From: Nephrocerus scutellatus
Taxonomy: Eukaryota; Arthropoda; Insecta; Diptera; Pipunculidae
Assembly: GCA_947095585.1 (NCBI GenBank)
Contig: OX352763.1
Span: forward strand, 21,377,462-21,441,461
Reading direction: 5' to 3'
Length of the DNA stretch: 64,000 nt
Shown here piece after piece: positions 38,001-48,799 of the stretch (positions within the stretch are counted from its first letter, which is position 1; each line of letters starts with the position of its first letter). A program made the position numbers and the translations under genes. The notes under the pieces were generated by a model, which saw only the letters and a program-made list of their open reading frames with translations, was not told the DNA's origin and did not search any database.

Positions 38001-41000
38001 TTTAGAGCCAAATATGATGATGATGATTGATCGCCCGGGTCGCGGTCCCAACCATTTTTTTTAAATCATGCTATATAGCGGCATTAGATCATACTTTCAT
38101 GACTGTGTACCTTTGTGCAGCGCTGCTTTACGATTTGAAACGCATAAGCATGCAGCGCTTCGCGTGTTTTTATTTTTTTTTTAATTGAATTTTTTATGGG
38201 TTGTTTTTTACCACCACCACTTGTAAGCAGAGCCGAGTCAGTCATTAATCGAATGTCATATTATATCCTTAACCGGAATGCTCGTAAAATAATAGCAGGT
38301 TCTCAAATTTATAGAATTGGCGGTGTTATAGGTCCCATAAGCCAAATTACCATTTATAAATCGCTTTATTGTCTCCAGACTGTTATTGCAAAATAATATA
38401 TGTATGTACATAATTGTTAATATTACCACATATTTATATAGACGTGGGGATATTTTTACACACCACAATGTAAAAGCTCTAGGAAGGACAAAAAAAATAA
38501 TAATTGAAAAGACAAAACAGAAGCTTAGAACTTCCTCTCACATATTATTAACTAAAATTGAAAAAAAAAATCTTTTCGGATAACCCTATCACCATAAAAA
38601 AAAGTATCTCAACCAATTCCAAGTAAAGAAGAAGAAGAAGGAGAAGAAAATTATTAACTAAATTCAAAGTTAAGTAATGAGATAGAAAATGATAATTATC
38701 GTATATGGAGGAATTGTTTTTCAAATGGGTGTCCTTAAAGTCAAACTATCCATCTATTCCATAAACTTACACTTTCATTAATATCACATAATTTATTGGA
38801 CAATTTTTTATCGGTGCTGCCACTGCCAACGTTGCTGCTGCTCGAAGGTGATGTAGATGGCGGTGTCGCCGATGTTCCCACTTTTGCTGCTACTGTTGAC
38901 GATGACGGATTAGAGGACGATGTCGTCGATGTGGCCAGTATCGGGTTACTTGTGGTAATAGTTGCTTTCTCGTGGTTTCCAACGCTACACGAGGAGGAAT
39001 TGACTAAAGAAGAAATAACATTTTTTGATAGATTTGGAATGGCGGACGTGGCATTTGCAGCAGCAGCTGTTACATTGGCATTAGCCAAGCTCTCACGAAG
39101 TGGGCTATTACTACTGGAGGATTTCTGTTGTTGAAGTTGCCGCAGTGTTTGCGGCGAATGCGATGGTGAGGGCTCTGTGCTTCTGTTACTACCACTTTTT
39201 GTTGAACAATAATTGTTGACAGATGATGCCCCACTGCACATGCTGGCGGTACTGCCACCGTTGCTGCTTGCACAGCTGTTACTTCCCGTCGTCGATGGTG
39301 ATGGCGATGAGTAGAAATTCGCAATCACCTTATTAGCAACAACAGATGCCGCCACGGTGTTTCGATTTAATGAACGGGTTAAAGTGTTTCCGCCACTTCC
39401 GCCGCCACCAGTACTGCTGAATTTATTGTTACTAATATTGTTATCATAATCATATGTATTGTTGCTGTTGCTAATGTACCTCTGCGTGTGCTGGTAGTGT
39501 TGTAAATTTGATGCACTATTACTGTTGGCTGTTCCTAGTGTTGCTGTTGCTGTGACAGATGGTAATCGCTTCATTTCACTCAATGTATTGAACTTCTCAA
39601 TCGATGCCCTAATACTGGAGGAATCGATGCCGCTGATGAAGTCACGTCGCATAACACCCGTCAGCGGCAATGTCGAAGAGGATTTCCTGTTGCTGCCACT
39701 CGTTGTTGTACCGTTCACGTACTTGTAATTGCTGACCTTTTCGAAGAGGTCTTGGTTCGATGATGAAATTATGGAAGATTTTGGTCGCAATTTTACTTTG
39801 TGCTGTGGAAGAAGTGGCCGTTGCTCCGAAGACTGCTCTTGCTGGTTGTGGTAGTGATGATGATGGTGTTGGTGTGGTTGGTGTTGTTGATGGTGCTGAT
39901 GGTGATGGTGATGATGATTATGGCGAAGATTCAATTGTGATTGTGATTGATTGCGGTCCGACGTGCCCGTATCGTCACTGTCAATATACTTAATATCATC
40001 CAAAAGTTCGGAATTATTTTGCAGGCAATGCATATTGTTGTTGGGCGAGGACCTAATAGAGGTGTTACTGAGAAATTTCGTCAAGTATTTGTTATTCGAC
40101 GCTGAGGATCGATGGATAAGAGGTTTTATTGGATTAAATTTCGATGTAGCCGAATTCAGATTTAAGCCAGACTTTCCAGAGTTTAAACCGGAAGCTGAGG
40201 ATGTCAATTTTTGTGTTAATTTCGTAACTTTTGTTACCACATTGTCAGTTTGTGTGCGATTTCCAACAACGACATCGCCACGAGATGTTACTCTACTTGC
40301 CTCTCTGCCTCTGCCACCTTCTTCGACTACTCTTCCACCGATTTTGATATCTAAGGAAGACGACGATTGCATGTGTCCGTTGTTACTTCTATTCAAATTA
40401 TGACTACCTCCCTTGGCTGGTTGTTTTACGTTGCATTTGTTGTTGTTGTTGTCATCATCGGAGTCATCATCGTCATCAGCGTTTTCATTGCCAAGAAAGT
40501 CACCGCCGTTCACAACATCATCGCCATCACCATCATCATCATCATCGTATTCATTATTTTTTAACAGACTATTGGCGATTTTATCTTCATCTTCGAGTAC
40601 ATTGAAAGCTGCCAATTTCTTGCGTGGCCGTGACCTAATTACCTGAGCTCGAGCTAATTCACATTCGGTTTTGAGAAAGTTCTGATCCTTAAACGCTGAG
40701 ATCAGGTAAAACTGTTGATTTCCGGTGTTGGCCGCCGATTTGTTATTTTTTGGTTTCGCACTTTCGGTAGAGTTTGTCACCGTTTTCGCTTGCACGACGA
40801 CAATGTTGTTACGCTTTTGCTTTGGTGGTGGAAATTTTTGGAAATTATTTTTATTATTAATATCTATCATAATTTAATTTAATATTTCAATTATTTTCTA
40901 TTGTTATTCGCTATGTTGTGATCATACTATTTATGATTTACTTTTTAGAGAAGGTCTGTCAGTCATGTCGCTCTCAGTCCTCACTATCGCCAACAGACGA

Positions 41001-43439
41001 CTAACTAAGTTTACGATATTGGTGCGTGCGGCCGAAAAACGAATTTTTCTATCAAAGCCAAAGTCTCTTCACTGGATTTATACGAAATATTTCGTTGGGT
41101 ATATGTTGGAAATGTTTTCTAGTTCTTTTTTTTATATATATATAGGTCTGTGTATCAGTTCACCCTAACATCACATACTATATATTATTATATATATTAG
41201 GTTCCTATATTGGTTATTTTGGTTATTTAAATAAACTCTTTGGTTAGTGGAACTGAGCCATTCATTCATTTAAGTCTAAAACAAAGAGAGAGAGAGAGAG
41301 AAAAGAGAGAGAATATGTACAAAGTATGCAATTCTATGAAGCTTCTTCGATTGGTAGTCCTTTACGAAAAGGATCAGCGGAAACTTTATCTATGATACAT
41401 ACTAGGTGTAGTTTTTGTAATACCTACATATATTATAGAGAGCAAGCAATATTGTTAAAGCCGTTTTGCCGTTTATAATAATTGTTAATAATTTGCTATC
41501 ATAATTATACAATAATACAAAGAATACACAATACATACGTGAAATGTAGACATATAGAGGTATGTGTATATTTATATATATTTTTCAAATTATTATTATA
41601 GTGTTTGAAGTGTATGTATACCGGTACATGTGGTGTGGGCAGTTGCATTTACTTGCTGTCCAGAAGAAAGTATTTGAACAAAAAGTCATGTCCACCCACC
41701 AAACATACAACAACATTGTGCGTGAGTTTTTATTATTCTTCTTTTTTTTTTAAAAACATTGCCGTTAGTTTTGTGGGACTTTAATCGTCTTACCTTACCT
41801 TAACAAAATTGTCTGCATTATACGATCTAAAATGTTTTACAACAATCACGAAACAACAACAACAACAGTAACAAACACATAAACAATATGTTAATGTTAA
41901 ATTTTAAGAAATTAGTGTGCCTGTCATGCAATATGCAAATTATATCAACGAAAACACACAACACAAAGTGCAGCAGTTATCAGGATATGCATACCTAAGT
42001 ATGTTGAGAGCCGTATATAAAATATTCTGACCAGATACGCTAAGAATCACAAATCTGCTGGCCCTGATGGCCTCCCTGCCGATCTTTTTAAATTTATAAA
42101 AGATGATTAGGTAGCAGAGTTCAAACAACAGCTTATCTCAAGAATTTTGGTTACATGAAAGGATCCTCGATGAATGAAATCCAAACTTTGTTTACCCGAT
42201 CCACAAGAAAGAAGACCCACTTAACCACGCGCGTCAACTATAGAAGAGTTAGTCTCCTTATCCCCTATAAAGCCTTGATGGTCTGAGCTCGTGGAGCCAT
42301 CCTCGATCCTCGATGAATGAAATCCAAACTTTGTTTACCCGAAGAACTAATTCTCAACAAGTACAACCAAATATACTGACTGGCTTTCGCCAATGATACT
42401 GATATCATTGGAAGAAATTCCAGTGCAGTACAAACAACTACCGCCCAGATCGATTGTGATGTATACATTACATTTATTTATATACAGGGTGTCCCCTAAT
42501 TCGTGCACAATAATTTGGGAAATGCTTCTTGGGTTTATTCTAAGAAAAAAATCGATCAACAGTAAGGGTCTATCTACAATGTTGACATCATTTATCGGGG
42601 ATTTAAGAAAAAGCTTACTTTGGTGTATGCTAACCCATGTTAACAGTAATTGCTCTGTTAATACTAACGGTAGAAACTGCGTTTAGAAGCAATACTAGCC
42701 TTTATAACTCCGTTTAAATAAAGTTGATATCTTATCTAAGTCTTCAGATATCCAACTTCTATGCCTGTTCCAGTTTTCTTGCCCATGATAATTTATGACT
42801 TTGAAATCAATTTTCTCCAGAAAATGTGTAATAAACATAACGTTTTATTATTTTTTTCTTATGAAAGAACATAATTTAACACTATAGTGCGTTTGTATTA
42901 AAATGTAGACTATTAATTTCTATATGTAAAGCACAGTGATGATGAGAAAGAACTTTAGAAATTTGATAATCTAACAAGGATTTATGTTATTGTTTCGAAG
43001 ATAACCACTGTTTTAGACATATTGATATTGATATTGAGGTATAAAACCGAGATTACATGTTTAATCGTGGATTTAATGGCAATAAACTCAAAAATTTGGT
43101 CTCACCCTCGTTTAAAAATATGGATCATAATTAATGACATTTTCCTTAAGATAGAAGTCAGATAGATATATCAGCTATGTCGAAACTTACGAAAACGTAA
43201 TGAGCTTGGTAAACGGTTAATCATTGTTAATCATTGCACGTATCAACAGGTACTTGTACCATATTTGAGTTAACGTTGAATATATGCAGATCGGTTTCAT
43301 CAACCAAATTTCTGGTCACAGTAAACCAGAATTTGGTCTTTGATCGAACCAACTTCTAATGTTAACAGAGCTCTTAATAAATCACATAGTAGGTTAGGGC
43401 TGCGGTGAATTGAATAAATCTATATATATAAAATAGAGA

Positions 43440-43480
<41 letters not shown>

Positions 43481-45895
43481 CCTAACTAGCTCTGGAACGC
43501 CTTGACCAATTTCAGCCAAACTTGGTGTACAAATTAATTACTATGTGGAATCAAACATAGGTGGTGGGCAGGGGGAGACGTGGCAGGCGATTTTAGAGTC
43601 GGAACCACCGTTTTCGGTATCGCCGAGACGAATGGTGCTGGTAGTACACTCCTATGGGGGGTGGGTGACCCATATTAGTGTCGATTCTATGGTTTTCGGG
43701 GTCTGTCTGTCCCACCCTAGGAGGGGACTATTTCCAAGAAATTAGTATTACTAGCATTCCTACCAGGTAGGTTTGAAAATAGGTGAAACCTTGTCGAATA
43801 ATTATGCACAATGGGCGAGATTACCTCTGCTGAAAGAACAGCAATGATCAGAATGCGTTAGGTTTCAGAATGTAATACATGTTGACATCATCGCGACATA
43901 GACATGAGCGCAGGGATAATGAAGAGTTTTCAGCAAAGGTGTAGTTAGTGGGAAAGGGGTTTAAGTTATATTTTTAATTTAATTTTAGATTACGCAATGG
44001 TTCAATGGGTTACGAGAACAACAACAAAACAAAAACTGGAAACCACTCAGTTAGTAAGTATTATGACTGAAACAATTTTTGAAAATTCTGCAGAATATAA
44101 TGAGTGTATGGGTTAACATTTTGTTTACCTTATTATTGGCAAATTGCGTTTCCAATTTGGAACTACTTGTGGTAGTGGCCGCCGCATCCTGCTCACTCGC
44201 AGTAGCAGTATCATTATCAATGGTCGAATATGATGAGATTTTCAAATCTCTTAAATGATTACGAGTGGTAATATCGTTTCTACCACCACCACTACCATTT
44301 ACGACATCATCATCATCATCATCAGCATTATCAGCAACGGATCTTGTGTGGTGGCTCAAGCCGTTTCTCCTACTAGTGATATTGCTAATATTGTTTAAAT
44401 GAGGTTCGCTATCATCGTGGTTGTTGTTGTCTCTGAGACCATTTTGACTGTGGCGACCCGCTTGGCTATAATTCTCATTACTACCACTACTACTACCATT
44501 CGCTGCCGTATGGACTGCATTCTTGGACACCGAAGTAGTCGCCTCAGACACTGATCTGGAACGTGACAATTCACATTTCGGTATATAATGAGCTGGACTA
44601 TATTTTTCATATAAATCCAAACCAGATGTCGCTACTAATCGTGCTAATGATGATGATGAATATGAGCCTGATAGTCGACTGAATGTGGAGTTAGAGTTGG
44701 AGTTGGATTTGTTGGTGGACATTTTTGTGCCATCATGATCGTCTTTGCTATATTCTAATTTCTTTTGTAGTTGATGATGATGATGATGATGAGGATTAGG
44801 AGAATGGTTCGTGGCGGTGGCGGTGGCGATGGTGTCGGTGGTGGTGATAGCATTCGTAATGGTGGAATTGATGTTTGATCCAGATGTTGATGATACGTTT
44901 GTCGTTGTTGTTGTTGTTATTGTCGGTTTCGATTGAAAAGAGTTATCATCATTAATATCATTGAGATTATTTACACTATCAAGACAATTGCAACAATTGT
45001 TATTGTTAATTTTATGGTTGTTACAAGAAGTAGCATTAGAATCACTTTTAGTGGCAGAAAAGAAGGACAACGACGACGATGATGATTTCAACGAATTGTA
45101 ATTGCAATTGTAATCAACGTTGTCGTCGCCGTTGTGTTCGTCTCTAAGTTGCTGTTTAGTGCCGCTGTTATTTGGCAATAAATTTGTAACATATCGCAAC
45201 GAAGAGCTTCGCGAACGTCCGCCATATATTGGTGGCTTCAAATCGCTACTCGCACTTTCATTTGCCGAAATTTTCGATGGAGATGATGGTCGTGTTGTTG
45301 CTGTTGTATGAGTTGTGGAATATTTTCTTGTTAAAGTGTCATAGTAATCTGTACTTGAATTATTGTTATTATTCTTATTGCTTATTGAGGTAAGAGTTTT
45401 ACTGAATGATGATCGCCTCCGAGGACTACTATGTTGCGGCGGTAGATCCCTGTCTGAATATGATCTTGAATGTCTACAAGAAGAATTTCTACTTACTCCA
45501 AATCGACTTGATGCTGCTGTATCATTGTTTCCACTGCTCAGATATGAACTGGGTCGATACGATGACAAATATGATGATCCGCCGGTGAGGGCCGACGACC
45601 CGTACGAGGAGGTGCCGCCGCCGCCCGACCGGTATGCCGATGTGCGTGGCAAATAGGAGCTAGTTGAGTAACTGCCCGAATATCCAAAACTGGAACTGTA
45701 ATTAGACGAGGCCGGCTTTGAAAGGCTATTACTTCGATAGGTTGAACTGTAACCACTACTTGTGGCGTTTGTAGAGGGTGAACTCGATTTGCCAAGACTT
45801 GAGGATAAATTTGACGACGTTGTTGCAGTTGATGGCGGTATATACAAACTGCCACTGGACGTTGATGATGTTCTTCGAGGCGAAATCACAGGCAT
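31990..45895 (-). CDS. Usp2: Ubiquitin-specific protease Usp2 (spliced gene with two alternative N-terminal exons)
   Basis: This is a cysteine protease of the USP2 family, which removes ubiquitin from target proteins. The exons, in transcript order, are A 45895-44129 or B 40870-38771, then 35523-35337, 35085-34939, 34866-34653, 32832-32510, 32433-32284, 32216-32138 and 32062-31990. A plus the rest gives 979 aa and B plus the rest 1090 aa, with GT-AG introns and matching phases. The USP domain is complete. The Cys box is [15 protein letters not shown], followed by [15 protein letters not shown]. Zinc cysteines lie in CTTCGN and CSKCQ. Then come [12 protein letters not shown] and the His box GGHYVALC, then FNDN and the end [10 protein letters not shown]. 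Exons A and B are disordered, Ser/Asn/His-rich and recognisable only by position. The assignment to Drosophila Usp2 (CG14619) rests on the catalytic domain. Confidence 0.9.
32138..32433 (-). CDS. Usp2: Usp2 exons with His box and C-terminal palm
   Basis: Exon 32433-32284 encodes [20 protein letters not shown], then LNMGPYG and [11 protein letters not shown]. Exon 32216-32138 encodes [20 protein letters not shown] and EFNDN. The catalytic His is in GGHYVA and the third residue in FNDN. A 67-bp intron separates the two exons. Confidence 0.92.
32510..32832 (-). CDS. Usp2: Usp2 exon with zinc-finger fingers subdomain
   Basis: The 323-nt exon encodes [20 protein letters not shown] and [14 protein letters not shown], with the first zinc pair [13 protein letters not shown] and [12 protein letters not shown] follow, then the second pair CSKCQTRRK, ending [14 protein letters not shown] at donor GTGAGT. 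Confidence 0.93.
32955..33715 (-). mobile_element. LINE relic: RT C-terminal region to 3' end
   Basis: The minus strand from 33715 down reads [14 protein letters not shown], then [20 protein letters not shown] and [20 protein letters not shown], then [20 protein letters not shown]. This YLGS / L-tKLRIF-SNVKSVLLYGCE signature is typical of RTE/CR1-like LINEs. It continues as [13 protein letters not shown] and [17 protein letters not shown]. It has several frameshifts and lies in a Usp2 intron. Confidence 0.75.
33716..34111 (+). mobile_element. mariner deletion derivative, 5' truncated
   Basis: It reads [10 protein letters not shown], then [20 protein letters not shown] and SAYLEPSD, and ends [18 protein letters not shown]. 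It finishes with GTCGGGTACCTCTGCGATTA near 34111, which matches the right inverted repeat of the 16164-17037 element. It is therefore the same family but with different internal deletions. The left inverted repeat is gone, and the segment abuts a LINE relic. Confidence 0.75.
34653..34866 (-). CDS. Usp2: Usp2 exon (USP box QQDAQEF)
   Basis: The acceptor CCTTTCAG is followed by [46 protein letters not shown] and [10 protein letters not shown], then donor GTATGT. The QQDAQEF motif is standard for the thumb of USP enzymes. Confidence 0.92.
34939..35085 (-). CDS. Usp2: Usp2 exon with catalytic cysteine
   Basis: The acceptor TTTCAAG is followed by a split Gly codon and [20 protein letters not shown], the Cys box with the nucleophile in GNTCFMN. 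It continues with [17 protein letters not shown] to donor GTACGC. Confidence 0.93.
35337..35523 (-). CDS. Usp2: Usp2 exon C, Ser-rich linker common to both isoforms
   Basis: The acceptor CCGTTAG is followed in phase 0 by [35 protein letters not shown] and DEKPQTE, then donor GTAAGA in phase 1. Phase 0 at its start fits exon A and exon B equally well. It is disordered with no domain. Confidence 0.8.
35524..36480 (-). other. Usp2 intron, AT-rich part
   Basis: Apart from short A/T runs I see nothing between exon C and the LINE that begins near 36480. Confidence 0.5.
36480..38070 (+). mobile_element. Jockey-superfamily LINE with ORF1 and start of ORF2, internally deleted
   Basis: An ORF from 36497 encodes a 259-residue gag-like ORF1 start. 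It shows [48 protein letters not shown] and [20 protein letters not shown]. It then shifts frame near 37275 and continues ([18 protein letters not shown]). ORF2 seems to begin near 37673 with [19 protein letters not shown] and [12 protein letters not shown], the APE endonuclease start. Within 60 codons it jumps to other endonuclease-like sequence ([20 protein letters not shown]). It is opposite in sense to Usp2 and lies in its intron. It is the most intact LINE ORF1 in the window. Confidence 0.75.
38072..38125 (+). repeat. Dispersed repeat fragment
   Basis: TATAGCGGCATTAGATCATA and then CATGACTGTGT match 10075-10120 in reverse complement. It follows the LINE directly and may be its tail or an older repeat. 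Confidence 0.5.
38771..40870 (-). CDS. Usp2: Usp2 exon B, alternative long N-terminus
   Basis: The 2100-nt open exon runs from ATG at 40870 to donor AGT/GTAAGT at 38771 (phase 0). The 700 residues are low complexity: an Asp-rich run near residue 110, a His-rich run (HHHHHH / HHHHHYH), and long Ser/Asn/Thr stretches. A basic motif ([17 protein letters not shown]) lies near residue 70. An in-frame TAA two codons upstream of the ATG, with no usable phase-0 acceptor near it, shows that the exon supplies its own start. Its function is probably regulatory or localisation; no domain is visible. Confidence 0.75.
40871..42020 (-). promoter_or_regulatory. Upstream region of Usp2 exon B with simple repeats
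   Basis: This is the presumed 5' leader or promoter side of the exon B isoform. It holds (GA)n at 41284-41313 and AT-rich DNA. No definite promoter element is visible. Confidence 0.3.
42030..42470 (+). mobile_element. LINE reverse-transcriptase relic
   Basis: The + strand reads [19 protein letters not shown] (first RT motif), a degraded middle ([10 protein letters not shown]), then [20 protein letters not shown]. The last corresponds to the catalytic (Y/F)ADD box with the Asp pair changed to NDTD. A 35-bp block around GATGAATGAAATCCAAACTT occurs twice (about 42170 and 42309). It is inactive. Confidence 0.75.
42480..44050. other. Usp2 exon A-B interval, mostly AT-rich
   Basis: A (TA)n microsatellite lies at 43446-43480. 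It is followed by a GC-richer block (43490-43740) with CTGGAACGCCTTGACCAATT, which looks like a dispersed-repeat fragment. I see no gene. Confidence 0.45.
44129..45895 (-). CDS. Usp2: Usp2 exon A, alternative long N-terminus
   Basis: The exon starts at ATG 45895 ([16 protein letters not shown]); an in-frame ATG at 45949 is 18 codons upstream. It runs 589 codons to donor AAG/GTAAAC in phase 0. The residues are Ser/Tyr/Thr-rich ([14 protein letters not shown]), with RRRSSF-like basic phosphosite patches, a poly-His run and [14 protein letters not shown] near residue 450. No domain is visible. As in exon B, phase 0 allows direct joining to 35523. Confidence 0.75.
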
Positions 45896-46330
45896 ATTAT
45901 GTCTATTTATGGATGTGTGTGTTATTGTGTAGGTAAGTGGTGGTGTCACGCTTTCTCTTTATTCGTAGTAAATAGTCTGTGATTTTAAGGCGGGAATTGT
46001 TGTGGATTATGGTGTATATGACTAGAATTGTTGATATCTGTTGTCTGCTTGTTATTTGGTTATTTGTTTATTATTGGTGTTGCTGATGCTTTTGCTCTTG
46101 CTCTTGTCATCGGGGTATTCGCATTTTGTATTTTAGTAGCGCCAGATGTGACTGCTATCCTGTTGCTCCTCTTTGGTCAGCAAAGAGCATTCGATACTGA
46201 TTATTAAAATTTAGTCGTTGAATCGAGAGTTGTTGTTCAATTTAGGCAAATAGAAGGTAGAGGTGTTTCGTGATTTATCTGTTAGTTATGTCGGGCGTCC
46301 TGCAGTTTGGTAAAATGATCTGAAAAGATA
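45896..46330 (-). promoter_or_regulatory. Probable 5' leader and promoter of Usp2 exon A
   Basis: The stretch upstream of exon A is non-coding and Asn/Gln-codon-like repeat-rich (TTGTTG, GCTCTTGCTCTTG). It is placed by position only. Confidence 0.3.
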
Positions 46331-46429
46331 AAATATGCACATATTATACACAGTTAAAAAAAACCAATAAAATTCAAATTTTCATATAAATTCACTAATT
46401 GGAAATACAGATATGTTAAAAGTTTTAAT

Positions 46430-46765
46430 ATAATCGGGTTATTTTTGAAAAAAATTTATACTCGGTACTCACTCAAAATTTTTACAAAAAGTGTTATCAC
46501 CGGATATGCGCATGTGTACGAAATTTGAATTAATTAATTTTTTAGAAAATTTTTTTAGATTGAGCCCACAACCCTGGAGCCCGATCACTATCAAAAATAT
46601 AATAGAAAGTGTTGTCATCGGAGATTCACATGTGTGCAAAGTTTAAATAAAATCGGGCTTTAGGAAGTGGATTAAAAATTGATCACAAGATTCCAGCAGC
46701 CAGCCAGCCACCGAAAGACATACAACCGGGCACGCCAAGTTAATGTAGAGCATTTAAAAAGAGAT
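46430..46765. repeat. Complex dispersed repeat (satellite unit plus GGGCACGCC block)
   Basis: Units with 'tttaatataatcgggttatt', 'gtgttatcaccggatatgcg', 'agcccgatcac' and 'atgtgtgcaaagttt' are followed by CAGCCAGCCAGCCACC, then GGGCACGCCAAGTTAATGTA. The same order occurs at 50165-50310, and the satellite part forms the array at 186-520. Confidence 0.6.
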
Positions 46766-46879
46766 TAAAATATGCATTCTTTTAAGGTCAAAAAGTAATG
46801 TAACATTGTAAAATAGGTTAGGTTAATGTAGTCACTATGGCTCACGTAGATTAACGGTCTTTTTTGTTGGCACATGGAT

Positions 46880-47640
46880 CTTACATTTTCCCTTTTCAGA
46901 GGATCCATTCCTTTTTATGAATCTAAGTATGTCTCACACTTTGCCGTTCTGAGAGGTCATTTATTAACCGCATACCTAAGTATTTGTGTCTTCTGTATAC
47001 TAATGCCGGATAGGAGTATAGTGACATCCTCCTCTTCGTCCATGCAGCTTGTCATTGTATTCGACAACCCCCATCCTTCTCGCGTGTTTCCGGCAGTGTT
47101 CTGTCAGTATCCCCACGACCGTTTTAGGTGACGTCTTTGTAGGGAGATTAGCGTAGTTGAGCGCTCCAAGTCAGCTTTGGCCAGACCTGCCTTGATATGT
47201 AACAAGTGTCGGTGTTTTTCCACCTCACATTTATTACAGCTTCTGTCTGTTTCCAACGCATAAGTTTCAAAGTCGCAATAGGCCGCCCCACATCTGTACA
47301 ATCCGGTAGCAGTTTGAGTGTCGTACCACGTTTAGCTATTTGTTCGCATTGCAGTTCCCTTCCACATCCGAGTGGCGCGGGACCCAAATGATACTTATAC
47401 CCATCTCTTTAAGAGAGAAGTGACAGATCAATGCCACCTTTGATGTCAGTGAGACCGCTTCAACCGATTATTTTTTTGCCGCCTGACTGCCCACAATCTC
47501 CTTAAAAGATAGTACATTATGCTTCAACCTCCTCAATCGCTATCACCTCAGTCTGGTGTAGACTGCAGTGATCATGGAGTCGGACGGACTTTCAGCCTGT
47601 CACAGAAAACTCCTTCTCCTACTCTGCCATCTAGCTCAAA
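46880..47640 (-). mobile_element. LINE relic: RNase H domain and C-terminal tail
   Basis: Read on the minus strand, the order is GVFCDRLKVRPTPCLLQ, then ISIIWVPRHSDVEGNCNAN (the RNase H end), then GALNYANLPTKTSPKTVVG. A degraded HCRKHARRMGVVEYNDKLHG zinc-knuckle block follows, ending at RRHKYLGMRLINDLS. It has many frameshifts. It ends where a mariner begins at about 47640. Confidence 0.7.
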
Positions 47641-48260
47641 TCTGTCAGTTCGCATCGCAACATTGTTTTTTATTTACTTGAAAAATTGAATTAACTGAAA
47701 AAATGGAATTATCGATTTTCGAAAGGGGCTTAAACTCAACAACGGTGCTTCGAATCACTTCAATCGACTTTTGGCGACGAAGCACCATCCCCCTTGGCTA
47801 GTGTTTATAATTGGTACACTGAATTTAAATGCAAACGACTTTCACTGAAAGACGAGCCTCGTGAAAGTCGTCAAAAAACAGCTTTTGTGCCGGAAAAGAT
47901 CGATGCTGTGAGAAAACTGATTGAAGAGGATCGTCATCTGACTTATCGGGAAATCGAGGCATGCCTAGGCATTTGTAACACCAGCGTATATACGATCTTA
48001 CATGAACATTTAAAGGTGCGGAAGCTATGTTCGTGTCACTGAGCACTCAAACGATCGAATTGATGGGTCATCCGCATTACAGCCCCGACTTGGCACCCAA
48101 TGACTTCTTCCTGTTCCCAACAATCAAAGATAAGATGCGTGGGCTACGATTTTTATCTCCTGAAGAAGCGGTTGAAGCGTTCAAAAACCATGTTGTGGAG
48201 CTATCATCTTCGGACTGGAAAAAGTGTTTCTATAAATGAGCGTATTTTTTCAAATTAGCA
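47640..48260 (+). mobile_element. mariner relic, internally deleted
   Basis: The N-terminal half reads SVYNWYTEFKCKRLSLKDEP, DAVRKLIEEDRHLTYREIEA and CLGICNTSVYTILHEHLKV. The frame then jumps to MGHPHYSPDLAPNDFFLFP (third Asp motif) and FKNHVVELSSSDWKKCF. The first two catalytic Asp motifs are missing. It is the same family as 53175-53900. Confidence 0.85.
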
Positions 48261-48479
48261 TCAATATGATTTATGTTACAAATTCGAAATTTCACGTCCG
48301 CATCCGCAAAAAAGTAGAGTCAAGCCTATACACCAACTGCTGCATCAACAATTTTCTAATATAATGTAGATGTCGCGTAAATCGCAATGTATTTAATACA
48401 AACTAATGTAATGTCATATACACCAACTTTCAGATCCGCATCATCATATCCGCATCAAAATGATTTCTTTTACACCCTA
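48261..48479. other. Intergenic, nothing recognised
   Basis: A repeated phrase (CACCAACT..., TCCGCATC) suggests a degenerate local duplication. No gene is visible. Confidence 0.4.
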
Positions 48480-48799
48480 GGTGCGCCTAAAGAAGTATTA
48501 CTTCAAAAATTAAATTAAACAATCAATTTTCACAAAAAAGAACCAAAAACAGCATTTTTGGCATTAATTTGTAAGGTGCTTATAATCTTATGAACCGATT
48601 GGAATGCATGCCATTCTAACTCATAAAGTAAAAAGGTCTCTATCTAATGTACCGTTATCTTATTCTGAACATTTTTCAAAACTTGATTTTGTATTAACAT
48701 TCACTATCATTTATTTTTTTCTTTCCTGCCATATAACTGGAGAAAAATCATTTTTATCTCCCAAAAGGATGTGCTTCTAATCTAGTGAACGGCAGTGTA
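48480..48799 (-). mobile_element. 5' arm of the Tc1-like family of 25.4 kb
   Basis: From 48799 down the minus strand reads TACACTGCCGTTCACTAGAT, then GAATGGCATGCATT and CATAAGATTATAAGCA, as in the arm at 25418-25655. No transposase follows, so it is a solo terminal fragment. Confidence 0.65.

Noticed and set aside
39525..40646. Several + strand ORFs opposite Usp2 exon B (Val/Leu/Ser-rich)
   Set aside because: They are antisense shadows of Asn/Ser/His-codon repeats. The minus frame is the long open one and ends at a consensus donor.
45120..45656. + strand ORFs opposite Usp2 exon A
   Set aside because: They are shadow frames of the low-complexity coding exon.
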